64,000 bases of DNA from Phoenix dactylifera. Lineage: Eukaryota > Streptophyta > Magnoliopsida > Arecales > Arecaceae. The translations under genes and the position numbers were made by a program. The notes under the pieces were generated by a model that worked only from the letters and a program-made list of their open reading frames with translations, had not been told where the DNA came from and made no database searches. Below are positions 1 to 12,796 of this stretch, piece after piece. Numbering within the stretch: position 1 is the stretch's first letter; each line of letters begins with the position of its first letter. The DNA is taken from positions 5,642,001-5,706,000 of the forward strand of contig NC_052393.1 in NCBI RefSeq assembly GCF_009389715.1, in the 5' to 3' direction.

Positions 1-1679
1 CATTTCCTAGGAAAAAATGTCATTCATACCCTTATTAGTTATTTATGATTTCTAGAAAAATTATAAAAGTCGGTACTAAAAAGAATCAAAGTTGAGGCTA
101 TTTTCAGGAAAAATCTGCTTCAATCAAGAAATATACGAGTAATTCATTTTTCCAGATCATGGGAACTCACACAGAAGAAGAAGTTTGATTCTACAGTGAT
201 GGAAAAGTTCCACTGGATGATAAGGTCAACCAAGAAAACCAAACAGATTGATGCAAAAAATTATAGCAGTTAAATACTATTTGCGTTATTTAAACACCAT
301 CGAACCACCAAATATTGAAGTTTAGTCTCAGATGAAGAGCTGCATGAGTTGTCTACTTTGCAGATTAATATGTCCTATTAATTTCGAGTTTTATGTTTCT
401 TTACATACAGAAACTAAGTGGAAATTACTAATTAAAAGAAAAGAAGGTCCAAAAAAGGAAAACGGAAGATACAGAAACAGATTGGGGAAGGAATAACACT
501 TAGGTTGGAACAACTTTAGTCAACAGTACCCAACCAACAAATTATTACGCACTCATGTCAATCATTTTGGCTGAGTCTGACAAGTTAATTGTGTCAGTTC
601 ACACAAAACTAGTACTCTACTCATTCCACAAATTTCATTTAGTATTTAATTGAAAGAAGCGATGCAGGAAACGATGTACTAGATATGCTATGTGATCAAC
701 TTGTATTGAGAGTTGTCAAAGAATGAGAGAAGCAGTTTGGGCTATGACAACAACACTTTTATAAAGGATGCCTAAATGAACACGCCAAGGCTGATAGTCT
801 CATGCCCACATAAAAAACTGAGAAGTGGAGCACCAATGACTATTTTGTTTGATCAACCAATTGTGGTTGAACTCAAAAACTGCAATTTGAATTAATGTTT
901 GATAAGTGCATCTAATACTTATCTTGAACATGCTGCCGGGTACTAAGGAGCCATTATCTACAGTGAAAGAACTGAGAAATTTCATCTCAATGTAAGTAAT
1001 TTAAATATAAATATATGATAATTTCATCCGACAGCTCGGATATGAATTATAAATTACAAAGAAATGAACAAGGAGCAGAGGATACTGAACTTTCTAGGGA
1101 AAATCACGTCTCTGGGACATCTAGCAATAGTCAGTAATAACATATAAATTTCTAAGTGGTAGGGGCTAGAAATATGCTCACAAGTTTTGACATCCTTAGT
1201 TCTACAATTCTGCTTCATACATATACCACTCTGTGTTGTTTTTCAAACATATTATTTAATTTTAAAAAAAAAATGATAGAAAAGATTTTGTTCCTTTTTA
1301 ATACATAATACCATTACCTTACACCCAAAGCCCGTGCCTGTTTCCAACCTCACTGGAAGGAGCTAACTCAATGCTAGATGAGTAGTAGATGGATTACAAC
1401 ATGAAAAGCACATAGAACTTATGTGTATTGGAATATCACCTCAAAACGATTTTAGTCCTGGTCATGATTCTCTCTCTCTCTCTCTAGGTGGTGGTGCAAA
1501 ACACTTGATTTATCCAACAAGTAACACAATATTGACAAAAAAACGACTATATCATCCAGCAATAAAAATGTTTTCTTTCGTAACCTAGAAACCTGTTTAT
1601 AACATAAGAATCCAAGTATCAAAAGCAACTTATAAAATAGAATGTAGAAGCACATTTCAGGCTTCTTCCAAAAACATAC
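1..1679 (-). other. GRV2 third intron (partial)
   Basis: AT-rich sequence with a short CT repeat near 1470-1487. I looked for the next conserved GRV2 exon on the minus strand and saw none. Short ORFs here have no family resemblance. Confidence 0.6.
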
Positions 1680-3044
1680 CCCTTTTCTTGATAAAATCTG
1701 CAACTGTCATTGACTGAGAATTGTCGACCGATAACAACAAGCCAGCAGTAGATTTTGCAGTTTTAGTCTGCACAAAATATGATGGTTATATAACACAAGG
1801 AGGAAAAAGCAAAACTCTTTCTGCAGCCATCAACAATCTAAATTAGATAAATAGAAAGCGATACTTTTTGTAAAGGACTGAGAAGGCTCCAACCGTACCA
1901 CATTGGATATAATTGCAGTGTTAGATGATCCAGAGGCAGCTTTAAAGGCTTTACTTTTTCTTCCATATAATGGACAAAGAACAAATCCTCCAGGTTCGCT
2001 ACTTCTCTTTCCATACATGTCTGCCAAAAGTATGATGGCGGGAGAATCCATGTCTCTGAAATCCAAGCACCACCGTGGATCTCCAGATTGTCCTTCAAAA
2101 AGCTCAACACCAATGGCTGTAACTTTTAACCTCTGCAGAAGGTGGTTTAAAAACATTCGAACAGTCAACAACTCAGATTTCAATCATCAAGGAAATTGTT
2201 TGACAAAGAGCATCAGCTAACACTGAAGAATATTAGAATGCTTGTTAGTCCTTTGTTCTACTTAGAGGCCATGAAGGAGAGAATTATGAAATCTTGTGGT
2301 CCTAGAGAACAGCTTGTTATTGAAGGTATTGCAACGGAGATTGCAGGAGTGCAGATGGTTGCAATTCGCTCATTTCAACCAAAGAATCTCGACCTAATTT
2401 ATCAAAACCAAGGAAGTAGTTTCACAAAAACCATGATCGCAAAGGATCCACTCAACTCAGGCTAGTTATTATATTCGGAAAATCAAGTAAAACAAGATAT
2501 TGACAGCACATAGCAGGAGGGGAAAAATTTGAAGAAGGGAGAAGAAGGCAAGTTGACTCACAAAAGGAGCCCACTCCGAGGTCCTCCGCTTGAGGTGAAG
2601 AACAGGGAATTCCATGACCGGCCCCAACTTCCCCCACCTCAGCCGGTGCAGCTCCGTCAGGATGCTCACCCGGAACCTCGACGACAACTTGATCGCCTTA
2701 AACTTGCCCCGCCCATCGGTCCGCACGCTCACCGTGAACTCCTGCGAGCCGACATCATCCCCCCGCCCCAGCACCGGCGCCGCGCCCTCAAAATCACTCG
2801 ACACACCGTACGAATTCGTCACGGCGAGGGTGGAAGGATCGAGGGTGATGATCGCGGAGCTGGAGATGCACAGGATCCGCTTGTACCTCCCCCGCCAGGA
2901 GTGCTTGACCACCATGTACCGGGCGAGGTACTCGGGCTCCTCAGCGACGGCGGGGGCCTGCGGTGCGGCAGGCGGGGTGGCTTCCGCCGGCGGAGAGTGG
3001 TGGTCGGCGGAGGCAGAGGCGGCGTGCCGGCTGACGAAATCCAT
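1680..3044 (-). CDS. GRV2: GRV2/KATAMARI2 (RME-8-type DnaJ protein), first three coding exons
   Basis: Plant RME-8 homologue: a very large J-domain protein of endosomes needed for vacuolar sorting and shoot gravitropism (family knowledge). Exons read on the minus strand are 3044-2562, 2132-1899 and 1767-1680, with introns of phase 0, 0 and then 1, all GT..AG. The start at 3044 gives MDFVSRHAA, the usual N-terminus. An in-frame ATG at 3224 would add 60 atypical residues and is probably 5' leader. Recognisable blocks are EPEYLARYMVVKHSWRGRYK, LDPSTLAVTNSY and SEFTVSVRTDGRGKFK-like sequence in exon 1, DFRDMDSPAIILLADMYG and FVLCPLYGRKSKAF in exon 2, and TKTAKSTAGLLLSVD in exon 3. Exon 3 ends in the first base of the codon that in this family begins AKEAVG. 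No following exon is found down to base 1, so the intron exceeds 1.67 kb and the gene continues left. The J domain lies outside the window. Function and frame look intact. Confidence 0.93.
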
Positions 3045-3320
3045 CGAAGGGAGGTGCTCTAGGTAGCGGGTCCGGCGGGCATTAGGGTTCCAGAAGGCGA
3101 AGAGCCCAAAGCCCGGGCTCGCCGCGAACGGGCTGTAGCCACGGGACTGATTCGCCCCCAGCGCTTCCGATCTCCGCGAGAATTCGCACGGATTCCTCTC
3201 AGCTCCTCCTCTTCCCGAGATCAAACACCTAGGGTTTCAATCGATCGCTCCTCTTGCTTCGTTCTCTCCACCTTCTCTCTCTCGAATCGATCAAGACTCT
3301 AGGTTCTTGGAACCAAGAAA
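3045..3320 (-). promoter_or_regulatory. GRV2 5' leader / promoter-proximal region
   Basis: The minus strand upstream of the GRV2 ATG is GC-rich, then GA/CT-rich (about 3240-3300), as is common for plant 5' leaders. It contains an 'aaccctag' motif near 3228-3236. No definite TATA box was identified. Confidence 0.4.
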
Positions 3321-6095
3321 GGGCTTTTTTTCACCCCCTTCTTCTCTTCCTTTTTTTTTATTATTTCATCAGCGTTCGGGGGTTTATCGTGGTCGCGCGG
3401 CCGCCAAGGGAATGCGCGCGGCCGTTGGGGGCCTTTAGGACGGAAGAGGGCTGTCCGATGATGGATGGACAGCTAAGATCTGGAGGAGAGCGATTTGGCT
3501 TGGGCGGTGACGGTAGCAGGGCGGGCCCCTCGCGGGCTCTGAGCTCCCAATTGGAGTGGGAAATTGGGGCCGATTAAATTGGTGTTTCTACGGTAATTCT
3601 ATTTGATGAACAGAGGTGGTGTTTGTGATAATGCGTTCCCTTATGGGTGTAATTGTGAGGTTTAAACTTTATATAGTTTATGCAGCGTATAAGGGGGAAC
3701 ATGTTGTATATAGCTAAATTCTTTGAGCAAAAGTGTTGATACATTACGGAACAGATTGAAAAGAGTTTTAGTGGAGCGTCCATAAGTGGTTTAGGTGAGA
3801 AAAACCATGCTTTGTAAACCTAGATCATTCAAAAACGAGTTTAGGGACATTTTTGTAAAATTTTTCTATTCACTACCCATTGGTTGATAAATTTTTATTT
3901 ATTATTTTGTAAAGATTACATGGTAACACTAAATTGAATGTCATGGAAATATAAGTAGTAGTTACATTTAAACCTACCCGCATCTCTACACCAATGCAAA
4001 TGTGCTAATCATAAGTCAAAATTTACATTGTTCAATTTGGGTCATTAAGGCAATGCAATATAAAATTTAGATATCGTTGGTCCAAGCCAGACCAACACTA
4101 AACCTATCTTTGCTAGAGTTCCTTGATCTATTGACTAATACACTACATACATCGGTCTTGGATTATATCCATGCACATGTTATTTAACATGCATCTATAG
4201 ATACATGACGCAAATACATGTGCATCTTAAACATTCCTATTCAATGTTGCCAAAAGAAAGTCCTTATTCTCTTCGGAATTTTGGGAATAAAGTGCAAACT
4301 TTGATCTTTGATAGATGTTACCATGTGCAGGTAAAGTTATAAACCAGATTGTAGCCAAACAAAGTACATTGCATGAGTAATTATTTATTCTCTTGGATCA
4401 AAGATTTCTGTATGGCTTGGGATATACACTAAAAAGACGCCCGTTAGGTTATAGGATTTATAAGGAAACACTTAAATTAAATTCAAGTTATTAAGTTTCT
4501 TACAATTATTGAGAGAGAGAGGGAGAGATTAAAATCGCAAGCATAACAAAGTTATCATAGATCTGAAGGCGTTATATACTGACAATAAAAGGAAAAAAAA
4601 AAGAGAAAAAATTTTGCATCTCTTGCAAATTTGTTTTACTAACACTAGCTTTGAAATTTGGATGGAGAAAAGAAATAATCTTGCAGGAAAAAAGAAATGC
4701 AGAATTAGCTCAAGATCAAATTAGTTTCATGTATAGTAAAAACACCTCGATTGTAGTTTTAAGATGAATGGATCAAATTTAGATTTTGGCCCATGGATGG
4801 GCCAACTAAGTCTATTTTTAGGTACGATTGGTTTAACCTAGGATCATATCTAAGTTGGTTTAGTCTAACATGAGCTAATCAAGATTTCCAATTAGAGTCA
4901 TCTAAAATTTAAGAATTGAGAAAATAAGTAGACAAAATTAGAGTGATCGAGCTGGTGAGATGGTACATTCCACATTGTTATATATTTGAGGGAAACTGAG
5001 TTCAAGAATAAATGCATTCATACATTAGGAATGGTTGATTCCAACACAATTATAATTCTATATTGTGATAGTTCCAAACAAAAATATTCACAATCAAGAT
5101 ATAAGGCTGCTTTGAATTATATTTTCATGGGATAAAGAAACCATTTACTAGGCATGACGTACTCGCAAACCATATCCATCCCTTTTATTCAATATTAAGT
5201 TTAAAAGGTCTAAAAAGTTTCTTATGTTGAAAAATAATATCTAGAACAAGGAGGAAGAAAGTTGGTATCATTACGTTAAAATAATATCATTAAAAAAGAA
5301 AAGAAGTTGTTGATATTCATGTGATGTCATACATTGGATGCCTCTGCTCCTAACCAATCTTTAAACCATAAAGCTCGTGAGAAGGAAGACATGGTAATAG
5401 TTAAAGGCGACGATCGTAATCTTTTTTGCTTTAGGTAGTAGGTTGTAATAGTCTTCCCTGGAGATTGAATTGAAAAATCAAGAAACCTATCACATCACAT
5501 TAAGTATGTTTTTACCCTTTCAAAATCTCGAGTTTTGGAAATAAAGTTTAGACTCAATGTTAAGGGAGATGACCATTCAAAACACTAAGCATGCCAATGA
5601 GTAGCTTTGTACGCTAAACCTCCGAATTAGGACTGTCCCAACTAGTTAGATAAGTTATCCGAGTATATGGTATTGCACGAGAAATAAATAGTCGGGTATA
5701 CTTTATTCACTACCTAGTTGTGACACGCTGTATAAACCGATGTCGAGTTTAGGTGTTTAAAGATTCTTAAATGCTCCTTTAATAACGGACCAGAGGGCCC
5801 CAGCGATGGTTCCTGAGGAGTTAGGTAAGAAATCTTGAACCAAACACGTCCTTGTCGAGTAACCATTCTGGGTGGCAACCCCAACAGTATGGAAAACCTT
5901 TTCACTAGACTGGAATCAATGATAGCCTTCTTGCACTAAGTGCATCATTTTGTATTTTCAAAGATATGGACTCTTCGTGATAAGATGCAAAGTAGATAAT
6001 GAGAAAGGCAGCAATTCCGGGTAAGAAATTAAACCATCCACCTTGCTACTCGGTGCAAGAAGATGTTGCCATGGAAATTTTCTTCCTCGATATAA
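3321..6095. other. Intergenic, no gene supported
   Basis: Mostly AT-rich single-copy-looking DNA. Open frames are short (the longest near 5714-5905 is 63 codons on minus) and unlike known families. Nothing else is supported. Confidence 0.5.
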
Positions 6096-6103
6096 GTTGC
6101 CAC

Positions 6104-6782
6104 TAGAGGTGGGCATTGGGCCGGGCCGCCCATAGCCCGGCACAGCCCGGCACGAAGCAGGTCGTGCGGGGCACAGCCCGCTTGCTACAGTAACGGGTCG
6201 TGCTAGGCACGGCTCATAAAAAAAGGGGCCGAGCTGGGTTAAGGATTTCTGGCCCGCGGGCCGAGCCCGGCATGGCCCATAAGGGCCTGGGCTGACACGA
6301 TTCGTGGGCCAAGTACGGCACGGCCCGCGGGCCAGCCCAGAACGGCCCATAAGGGCCTGAACCGGGCCCGGCACGGCCCACAAGGGCCTGGGTCGGGCCA
6401 CGGCTCGTCCCCCTTAAAATAAATGGGATAAATTTTTTCTCCCAAAATACCCCTCAAATTAGTCGTTTTATGGCTGTTGGAAGGGGCAAAATGGGTAAAA
6501 GGCCATAAATAGCCGTTATGGGCCAAAAAAATAGTCGTTATGGGCCACCCATAACGGCTATTTTTTTGGACAGACAGGCCATGCCAGGCACGGCCCGTGC
6601 CAGGCCCGGCATGGCCCGCCACCCCACGGGACTAGGGCCGTGCCGGGCTTAACCGGCACAGCCCGTTTAGTAACAGGCCGGGCCAGGCACGGCCCGTTTG
6701 GTCTGTGGCCCGATGGGGTTTGGTCTGTGGCCCAGTGGGCCTAGACCGGGCCAAGCCCGGCACGGCCCGATGCCCATCTCTA
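6104..6782. mobile_element. Non-autonomous hAT element, 679 bp
   Basis: The ends are inverted: TAGAGGTGGGCATTGGGCCG on the left and, on the complementary strand, TAGAGATGGGCATCGGGCCG on the right. A perfect 8-bp target duplication GTTGCCAC lies at 6096-6103 and 6783-6790. The interior is GGCCCG-rich and keeps sequence of the larger element at 9568-12788: the 'aaaatacccctcaa' stretch and the 'ttgggaggggcaaaat'-like stretch. It therefore looks like an internal-deletion derivative that has lost the transposase. Open frames here are by-products of the GC-rich repeats. Confidence 0.9.
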
Positions 6783-6790
6783 GTTGCCAC

Positions 6791-8400
6791 CCTCCAATGC
6801 GAGACAAGATTATAATGGCAATTTAAAGTATGCAATGGAATCTTTTTTATTTTGACAGTTGTCCATGACAATTACATCACGACAACAACTGGTTCAATGA
6901 GTTATCACAATGAAGATAACGTTGTTATTTCACATCAAGCTTTTGTCTGCTTCTTCCAAAATTAGCCTCAAGGTTTTGACGAGATAATTCTGAAAAGAAA
7001 ATTTTCTAATTGTAGACAATGGCAATTAAATAATAAATAAAAATAATAAAATTATATTGTTTAGTATTTACTATTCAAAATAGTGATTTATTTTAAATTG
7101 ACAAGAAAATTAATATTTAGGAATATTACTTTAATTGGTGTGGAAGTTAAATTTGCCCTATAACTAGCTACTACAACAAGAAATAACTAGCTACTACAAC
7201 AAGAAAATAGCCAAATAACTTTGGTATCATGATAACATTAATTGATATGTTATCATGATCTATAGTTTCAGTTCCAAGATCTACTACTAGATCTTTATGT
7301 ATGTACAGATGAAGATTTCCCAAAATGTACCATCATCAACATAAGCCCCTTCTTAATATTGGCAAGCTTTCAAATCAATACAAACAAGGCTGCTATGCTT
7401 CAATCTCCCAAATTCAAATGATGCTATTGTAATGATTTTAAAAAACTAAATTTTATTCCACTTTCTCTTATATTTCTAGCTATCTAGCCAATTTGTTGTG
7501 CCTATTTGAACTTTGGATGGCCAGAGATCACATCTTGCATTAAAAATGAATTCCCGTCATTCAATAGTCAAGATGTAATAATACATGAAAATATTAAAAA
7601 ACAAATGGCGAATGTTAATTCTTTTCATACGAATTCTTTCCAAATGAGAAGAAGAATTTGCTAGAAATCTAAACAATACAACTATACAAATAACACCTAC
7701 TATTTTTCTCATTATCTAGAAGCACTCAAGTCTCAAGATGCATGCTTTTAACAAATATTCTGCCCATATTTTAGAGCATATTTGATCGTTTGGCGATTAG
7801 AATTATGTACTTGCTAAAAATAGAAATTATATGCCCCATTATTTTGAATAACTATACGGACTAAATATGCTCGCAATATTATTATGTGTCTTGAGCAATG
7901 GATCATGTGTAATTGTGCAACTTATGTAATGAAGTACAATGCTTCTATAAATCCTACCAAACCTTAGATAATGTGCAATAAAAAAAAGATATGATATTGG
8001 TACTTTTATTTTTTTGAAAAATAATATGGATAACTCATTTTAGACATCTGTTCTCTAACCCTCTCAAAAATAAAAAATAAAAATAAAATCGTTCAAAAAT
8101 CCTACTTGCTTAATACAACCACTATGCCATTGCAAGAGTTAGGACAATTTTCAGCAAGAAAATGGCATGAAAGGCATTTCACCAAACTCCTAAAATCTCT
8201 TTCATCACAATAATTTGTTGTCATGGTTAAGTCAACCAGTTCTATCTTATCTGGTCAATATTTACTACATTTGGAAGAGAAAAGAGGACATGGTTTGAAC
8301 CTTGGCAGCGACCAAAGACCAATTAACACACCACTCCCTACCTGGAGTTCTTGGATTCGTCTGTTGGGGGTGCATCTCCAAGACATCTCGATAACCTTTT
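6791..8400. other. AT-rich intergenic DNA
   Basis: No gene, RNA or element boundary recognised. There are several A/T runs and a short direct repeat 'aactagctactacaacaag' near 7160-7205. Confidence 0.5.
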
Positions 8401-8814
8401 TTTTTTGAAAAAAAATCTCGATAACTTCAACTAAAGTCTTGCCCGCAATTTCAAAAAAAAAAAAAAAAAACCGTTATCTTTCAATCGAAGCAAGGATAAG
8501 GAATTTGGAGAGCTTTGCGATCTGTGCGGTGGGGGTATCCAACGGCTACCCCTACCGTTTTCTGACTGTTTCATTTGTTGACCAACGGACCAGTAAGCCC
8601 AAAGTCAAAAAAAGAAAAAATGGAACGAACGAACCCCGACCGTTTTAGTTGCTCTCCGCTTAACATTCCTACAGCCTTCTACGAGAAACCCCGCCACCTC
8701 TCAACGGATATCTTAAATCCCAGCGACGATCGATCTGTCAATCTCTTATACCATCCTCCCCAACCCCGAACCAAAGCCGAGAGAGATCGAGGCAGCGGCC
8801 GAGACGAAGCAGAG

Positions 8815-8937
8815 ATGGAGCGAGGAGGAGGAGGAGGAGGAGGATCAGGGGATGACCCGTTATCATGGAGAGGAAAGCAAAAGCGGAGCTCCATGGATGA
8901 GGAGACAGAGGAGGAGGAGGAGGAGACGGAGAGGTAG
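8815..8937 (+). CDS. Candidate first exon of an unknown plus-strand gene
   Basis: An ATG at 8815 follows a CT/GC-richer leader and opens a 40-codon acidic, glycine-rich frame (a run of Gly, then Glu-rich EETEEEEEETER). It ends in a plausible donor, GAGAG|GTAGAC, at 8933/8934. Base composition changes sharply from the AT-rich DNA on the left. A further possible exon lies around 9105-9231 (reading SPDPFVPAIRESIGIRDEG), between an acceptor-like and a donor-like site. If it is a gene, the hAT insertion at 9568 would sit in an intron. I do not recognise the family, and low-complexity sequence alone can give such frames. Confidence 0.35.
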   Translation: MERGGGGGGGSGDDPLSWRGKQKRSSMDEETEEEEEETER

Positions 8938-9567
8938 ACGTCGGCTTCCTCTTCATTTCAAGAATGTTTGCTAATTCTGTCAAGAAATGTTCAAGAACTC
9001 AACCTCTGCTCCTTTTTCTTTCTTTCTTTTTTTGGCTCCACACACTTGTCTTAATCTTTCTTTTCTTCTTGATCTTCTTGGTTTCTTTTACTGCATCAGC
9101 CCAGCAGCGTCGTCTCCGGATCCTTTTGTTCCTGCCATCAGAGAGTCTATTGGAATCAGAGATGAAGGACCGGGATGCTATCCGTGGGCAGGAGCCGCAG
9201 GACTGAGCTCGGATTTTTCTTATGAACGCGAGGGTGAATCCTTTTCTCCCTTCTACTTTTTATTTCTTTTCCACCAATTGTGCTTAGTTACTAAAGAATT
9301 CAATTTATATCAAAAAACATTCTGTTTGGTTGAATTTTGAACAGGGTTTCTCCCTCCCTCCCTTCCTGCCTCTCTCTCTATATATATATATGCTTCCAAC
9401 TATGTCATTGATACAAAAGAATTCTGTAAATAATGCAAAAATAAGAAGAAGCGTTTCATTTAATATACTTCTATCCATGCCTCTTTTACCAAGGAAATTA
9501 GGAGATAATGCAAGAAAAGGGAAGAAAAGTTTCATTTGGTCGAATCTTGGATAGTAAAGATTTCTCC

Positions 9568-12500
9568 TAGAGTTGGGCACTGGGCCGGGCCGCCCACGGC
9601 CCGGCACGGCCCGGCATGAAGCGGGCCGTGCTGGGTCACAGGTTACTGGCCCGCGGGCCGAGCCCGGCACAGCCTGCTTCGGGCCTGGGCCGGCACGGCC
9701 CGCGGGCCAGCCCGGCACGGCCCATAAGGGCCTGGGCCGGGCTGGCCCGCGGGCCTGGCACGGTCCGGACCTGGGCCCGGCCCGGCCCGATAAAAATTAA
9801 TGCTTCATAAATTTTTTTAATAAATTAATAAATATTGAAAACTAAGGATTTATGAATATAAAGCCACCTTAATGGTGGGGGGTTTGGCATAGACCCCTAC
9901 CAGTTTATTAATTTAAATCAAAATGGTACATGAAGGGAGGTTTGGACCTTGGTCTGACCTCCAGAATACAATAAGAAAGGGCCGAGGTTTGGACCTTGGT
10001 CTGACCTCCAGAATACAATAAAAATGTACAATTATAAAAAATTAAGAAATCTTACTAATCATCAGTGATTCAGTGAATCAGTATTCACTCTTCAGTCTTC
10101 AGTAGTGTTTGTATCATCATCATCAGAGGATGTTGTATTATGTCCACCTTTATCTTGAAGTCTTGCTTCAGCATCCAACCAATCTTTGAAGCAGAGAAGC
10201 ATCTCCACCGTTTCGCCCGTCATCCTACTTCTCTTTTCGTCAAGAACACGCCGACCTGCACTAAAAGCGGATTCCGATGCTACCGTGGACATCGGCACAG
10301 CTAAAATATCGCGTGCAATTGCAGACATAACAGGATATTGATTTCTAACACTCTTCCACCAAGATAATACATCTAGATTCTCTATTTGATTTTCATCATA
10401 TGCAGACTGAAGATCATTTCGTAAATAAAATTCTAGTTCACTACTTAAAGATGAAGAAGATGAAGATAAACTTGAAGCATGTGTGTCTTCTCTGTGCAAT
10501 GAATGAAAAAATAGATGACGAACGAGAACTACTAGAAGAAGAAATAGAGGTTTGTATTTGTGTTCTAGATCCACGAATTTTTTCATCATATATAGCATAA
10601 ATATCATAAAGAAGTTGTTTTACCTCATTTTTAGCAGATTCAGAATCTTGATTCATATTTTCACAGTATGCATCAAGTAAAATTAGCACGCCATTTAATT
10701 TAACTCTAGGATCAAATACAGCAGCTAAGTTATGCATAGGACATATCTTGTCCCAATACTCATTCCATTTAGATTCCATTAGGTCAATAATAGGCATTAA
10801 AACATCACCATATCTATGTTCTGCAAATTTTTGACTAATTATATATGCTTGTAAAAATGAACATGAAGTTGGATAATAAATACCAGAAAGAACATTGGTA
10901 GCATTATAAAAACTAAGCAAAAAATCTTCCAAAATTTTTTTTTTATTCCAATCAGTTTCAGTCAATGTAAAGCCTAATCCACGATCATTAATATATGCAC
11001 TTAATAAGTTTTTATATGGGTATGCATCATGTATCATACTATATGTTGAGTTCCAACGAGTAATTACATCAAGTTTAAATTTTTTAAAACGTTTACCATG
11101 ATTTATACATAGTTCCTTAAATTCTTGAAGTCTTGATCTTGAAGCATGAATAAAAGAAACTGCATTTCTAATTTTTGAAATCACATCTTGAATCATGCCC
11201 ATGCCAGCTTGAACAGAAAGATTTAAGATATGACATGCACATCTAATATGCAATAAATTTCCATCTAACATGGGATGCAATGAGTCTTTTAATAATGCAA
11301 CAGCAAAATTATTATTAGATGCATTATCAAAAGTAATAGACATAATTTTATCATTAATATTATATGAACATGCAGTTTGATAAATGATATTTGAAATTTG
11401 TTGCCCAGAATGTGGAAAATCAAAAGCACGAAAAGCAAGAATACGTTTATTTAATTGCCAATCATTATCAATATAATGAGCAGTAATGGCAATAAAATAA
11501 TTACTATCTACAGATGCTGACCAAATATCAGAAGTTAATAAAATTTTTACATTTAAAGTAGAAAGTGTTTCAATTAAACTTTGTTTCATTGCTAAAAAGT
11601 TAGTCATAGCTACTCTTCTAAATGTACGCCTACTAGTTCTTTTGTAAGCAGGTTGTAGGTTTAATTGAACATATTCTTCAAAATTAAAAGATTCACATAA
11701 ACTAAAAGGTAATTCATCCTTAACTATCCATTTTACAAGTGCTTTTCTTTGATTTTCATGATTATATGCAAAATTACCTACAAGTAATCCCCCTTGTATA
11801 TTAAGGGTACTTTGAGTTTGAGCATGAGAATCATGCATCCTATGACTCTCTTGATGTCTTTTTAAATGCCCTGTTCCCCCACTACTACTACAATTATAAA
11901 GTTTGGCACATTTTTTACATTTAGCTTTCCAGACTCTATCAACCATAACTCTATCAAATTCATTCCATACAGCACTAGTCCTCTTACGAGAAGAGGTTTG
12001 ATCTTCACTCGGTTCACTAGTTCTAGAGGAACTAGGAACATGGGGTTGGGGATTAGTTTCTTCTCCCTCAGAAACAGGAGGAATGCCAAACTGACTTTCC
12101 TCAAAAGATGACATATCTAAATTGATGAATTCATAAAATAAAAACTAACCACAAGGAGGAATTGAGTAGAGGGTCGGAGGGCAGAGGCAGAGCCGAGATT
12201 CTGAGCTTCCTCTTGTGCTCTCAACAGGAGTGACCTTCTCTTCTCAACAGGAACCTCCTCTTGTGTAGCACTTGAACACTTGCTAAATGCAAACTAAAAA
12301 TTAAATTGCTAGAAGAGCACTTTAGAAGAGAGAAATAATAGCAGTAGAGAAGGAGAGAATAGTTGGTTTGGTGTGGTGAGAATGAGGGAGGAAAGGGCTA
12401 TTTATAGAAGCCCAAAAATTTTTTTCCCCAAAATACCCCTCAATTTAGCCGTTTTTGGACTGTTGGGAGGGGCAAAATCGGAAATTTCCCAAAATAGCCG

Positions 12501-12788
12501 TTGGAAACGGCTATTTTTCTCCCCCCCCTCTCCAGACGGGCCGTGCCAGGCACGGCCCGTTTGGAACCGTTGCGGGCTGTGCCTGGCACGGCCCGTTTCG
12601 TGCCGTGCCCGGCCCGGCCCGCCAATAGACGGGCCTGGGGCCGGGCCGGGCTTCCTTTTGCGCCCGAGACGGGCCATGCCGGCACGTGTCCGCTTCATAA
12701 GCGGGCCGGGCCAGGCACGGCCCGTTTAGACCTTGGGCCCGGTGGGCCTGGGCCGGGCCGGCCCGGCACGGCCCGATGCCCAACTCTA
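9568..12788 (-). mobile_element. hAT transposon, 3.2 kb, recently autonomous
   Basis: Inverted ends start with TAGAGTTGGGCA on both sides (exact over 12 bp, then imperfect GGGCCGGGCC-rich). They are flanked by a perfect 8-bp target duplication ATTTCTCC at 9560-9567 and 12789-12796. GC-rich subterminal zones (9585-9790 and 12530-12780) surround an AT-rich core holding one transposase gene on the minus strand. It is the same family as the 679-bp element at 6104-6782. The perfect duplication suggests a young insertion. Confidence 0.95.
10092..12114 (-). pseudogene. hAT transposase (BED zinc finger, RNase H-like, hAT dimerisation), one frameshift
   Basis: ATG at 12114. About 674 codons if both frames are counted, a normal hAT length. 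BED finger CKKCAKLY...GHLKRHQESH lies near residues 60-95. Catalytic-core motifs are LLTSDIWS (first Asp), ITFDNASNNN (second Asp) and SESAFSAGRRVLDEKRSRM (third acid, in the C-terminal dimerisation region). The first frame runs from 12114 to 10441 and then leaves the family in a serine-rich stretch. The continuation ELEFYLRNDL..WWKSVRNQYPVMS lies in another frame ending at 10092. A small indel near 10470-10560 explains this. No splice pair that repairs it is obvious. The protein is probably inactive unless the indel is a sequencing error in the repetitive serine tract. Confidence 0.88.
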
Positions 12789-12796
12789 ATTTCTCC

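Noticed and set aside
2196..2465. 89-codon plus-strand frame inside GRV2 intron 1
   Set aside because: No family resemblance, antisense to the host gene, spans an intron bounded by well-supported splice sites.
5958..6871. Several 80-147-codon frames, Arg/Pro/Gly-rich
   Set aside because: They are readings of the GGCCCG-rich ends of the 679-bp hAT element. The same kind occurs at 9305-9810 and 12373-12833.
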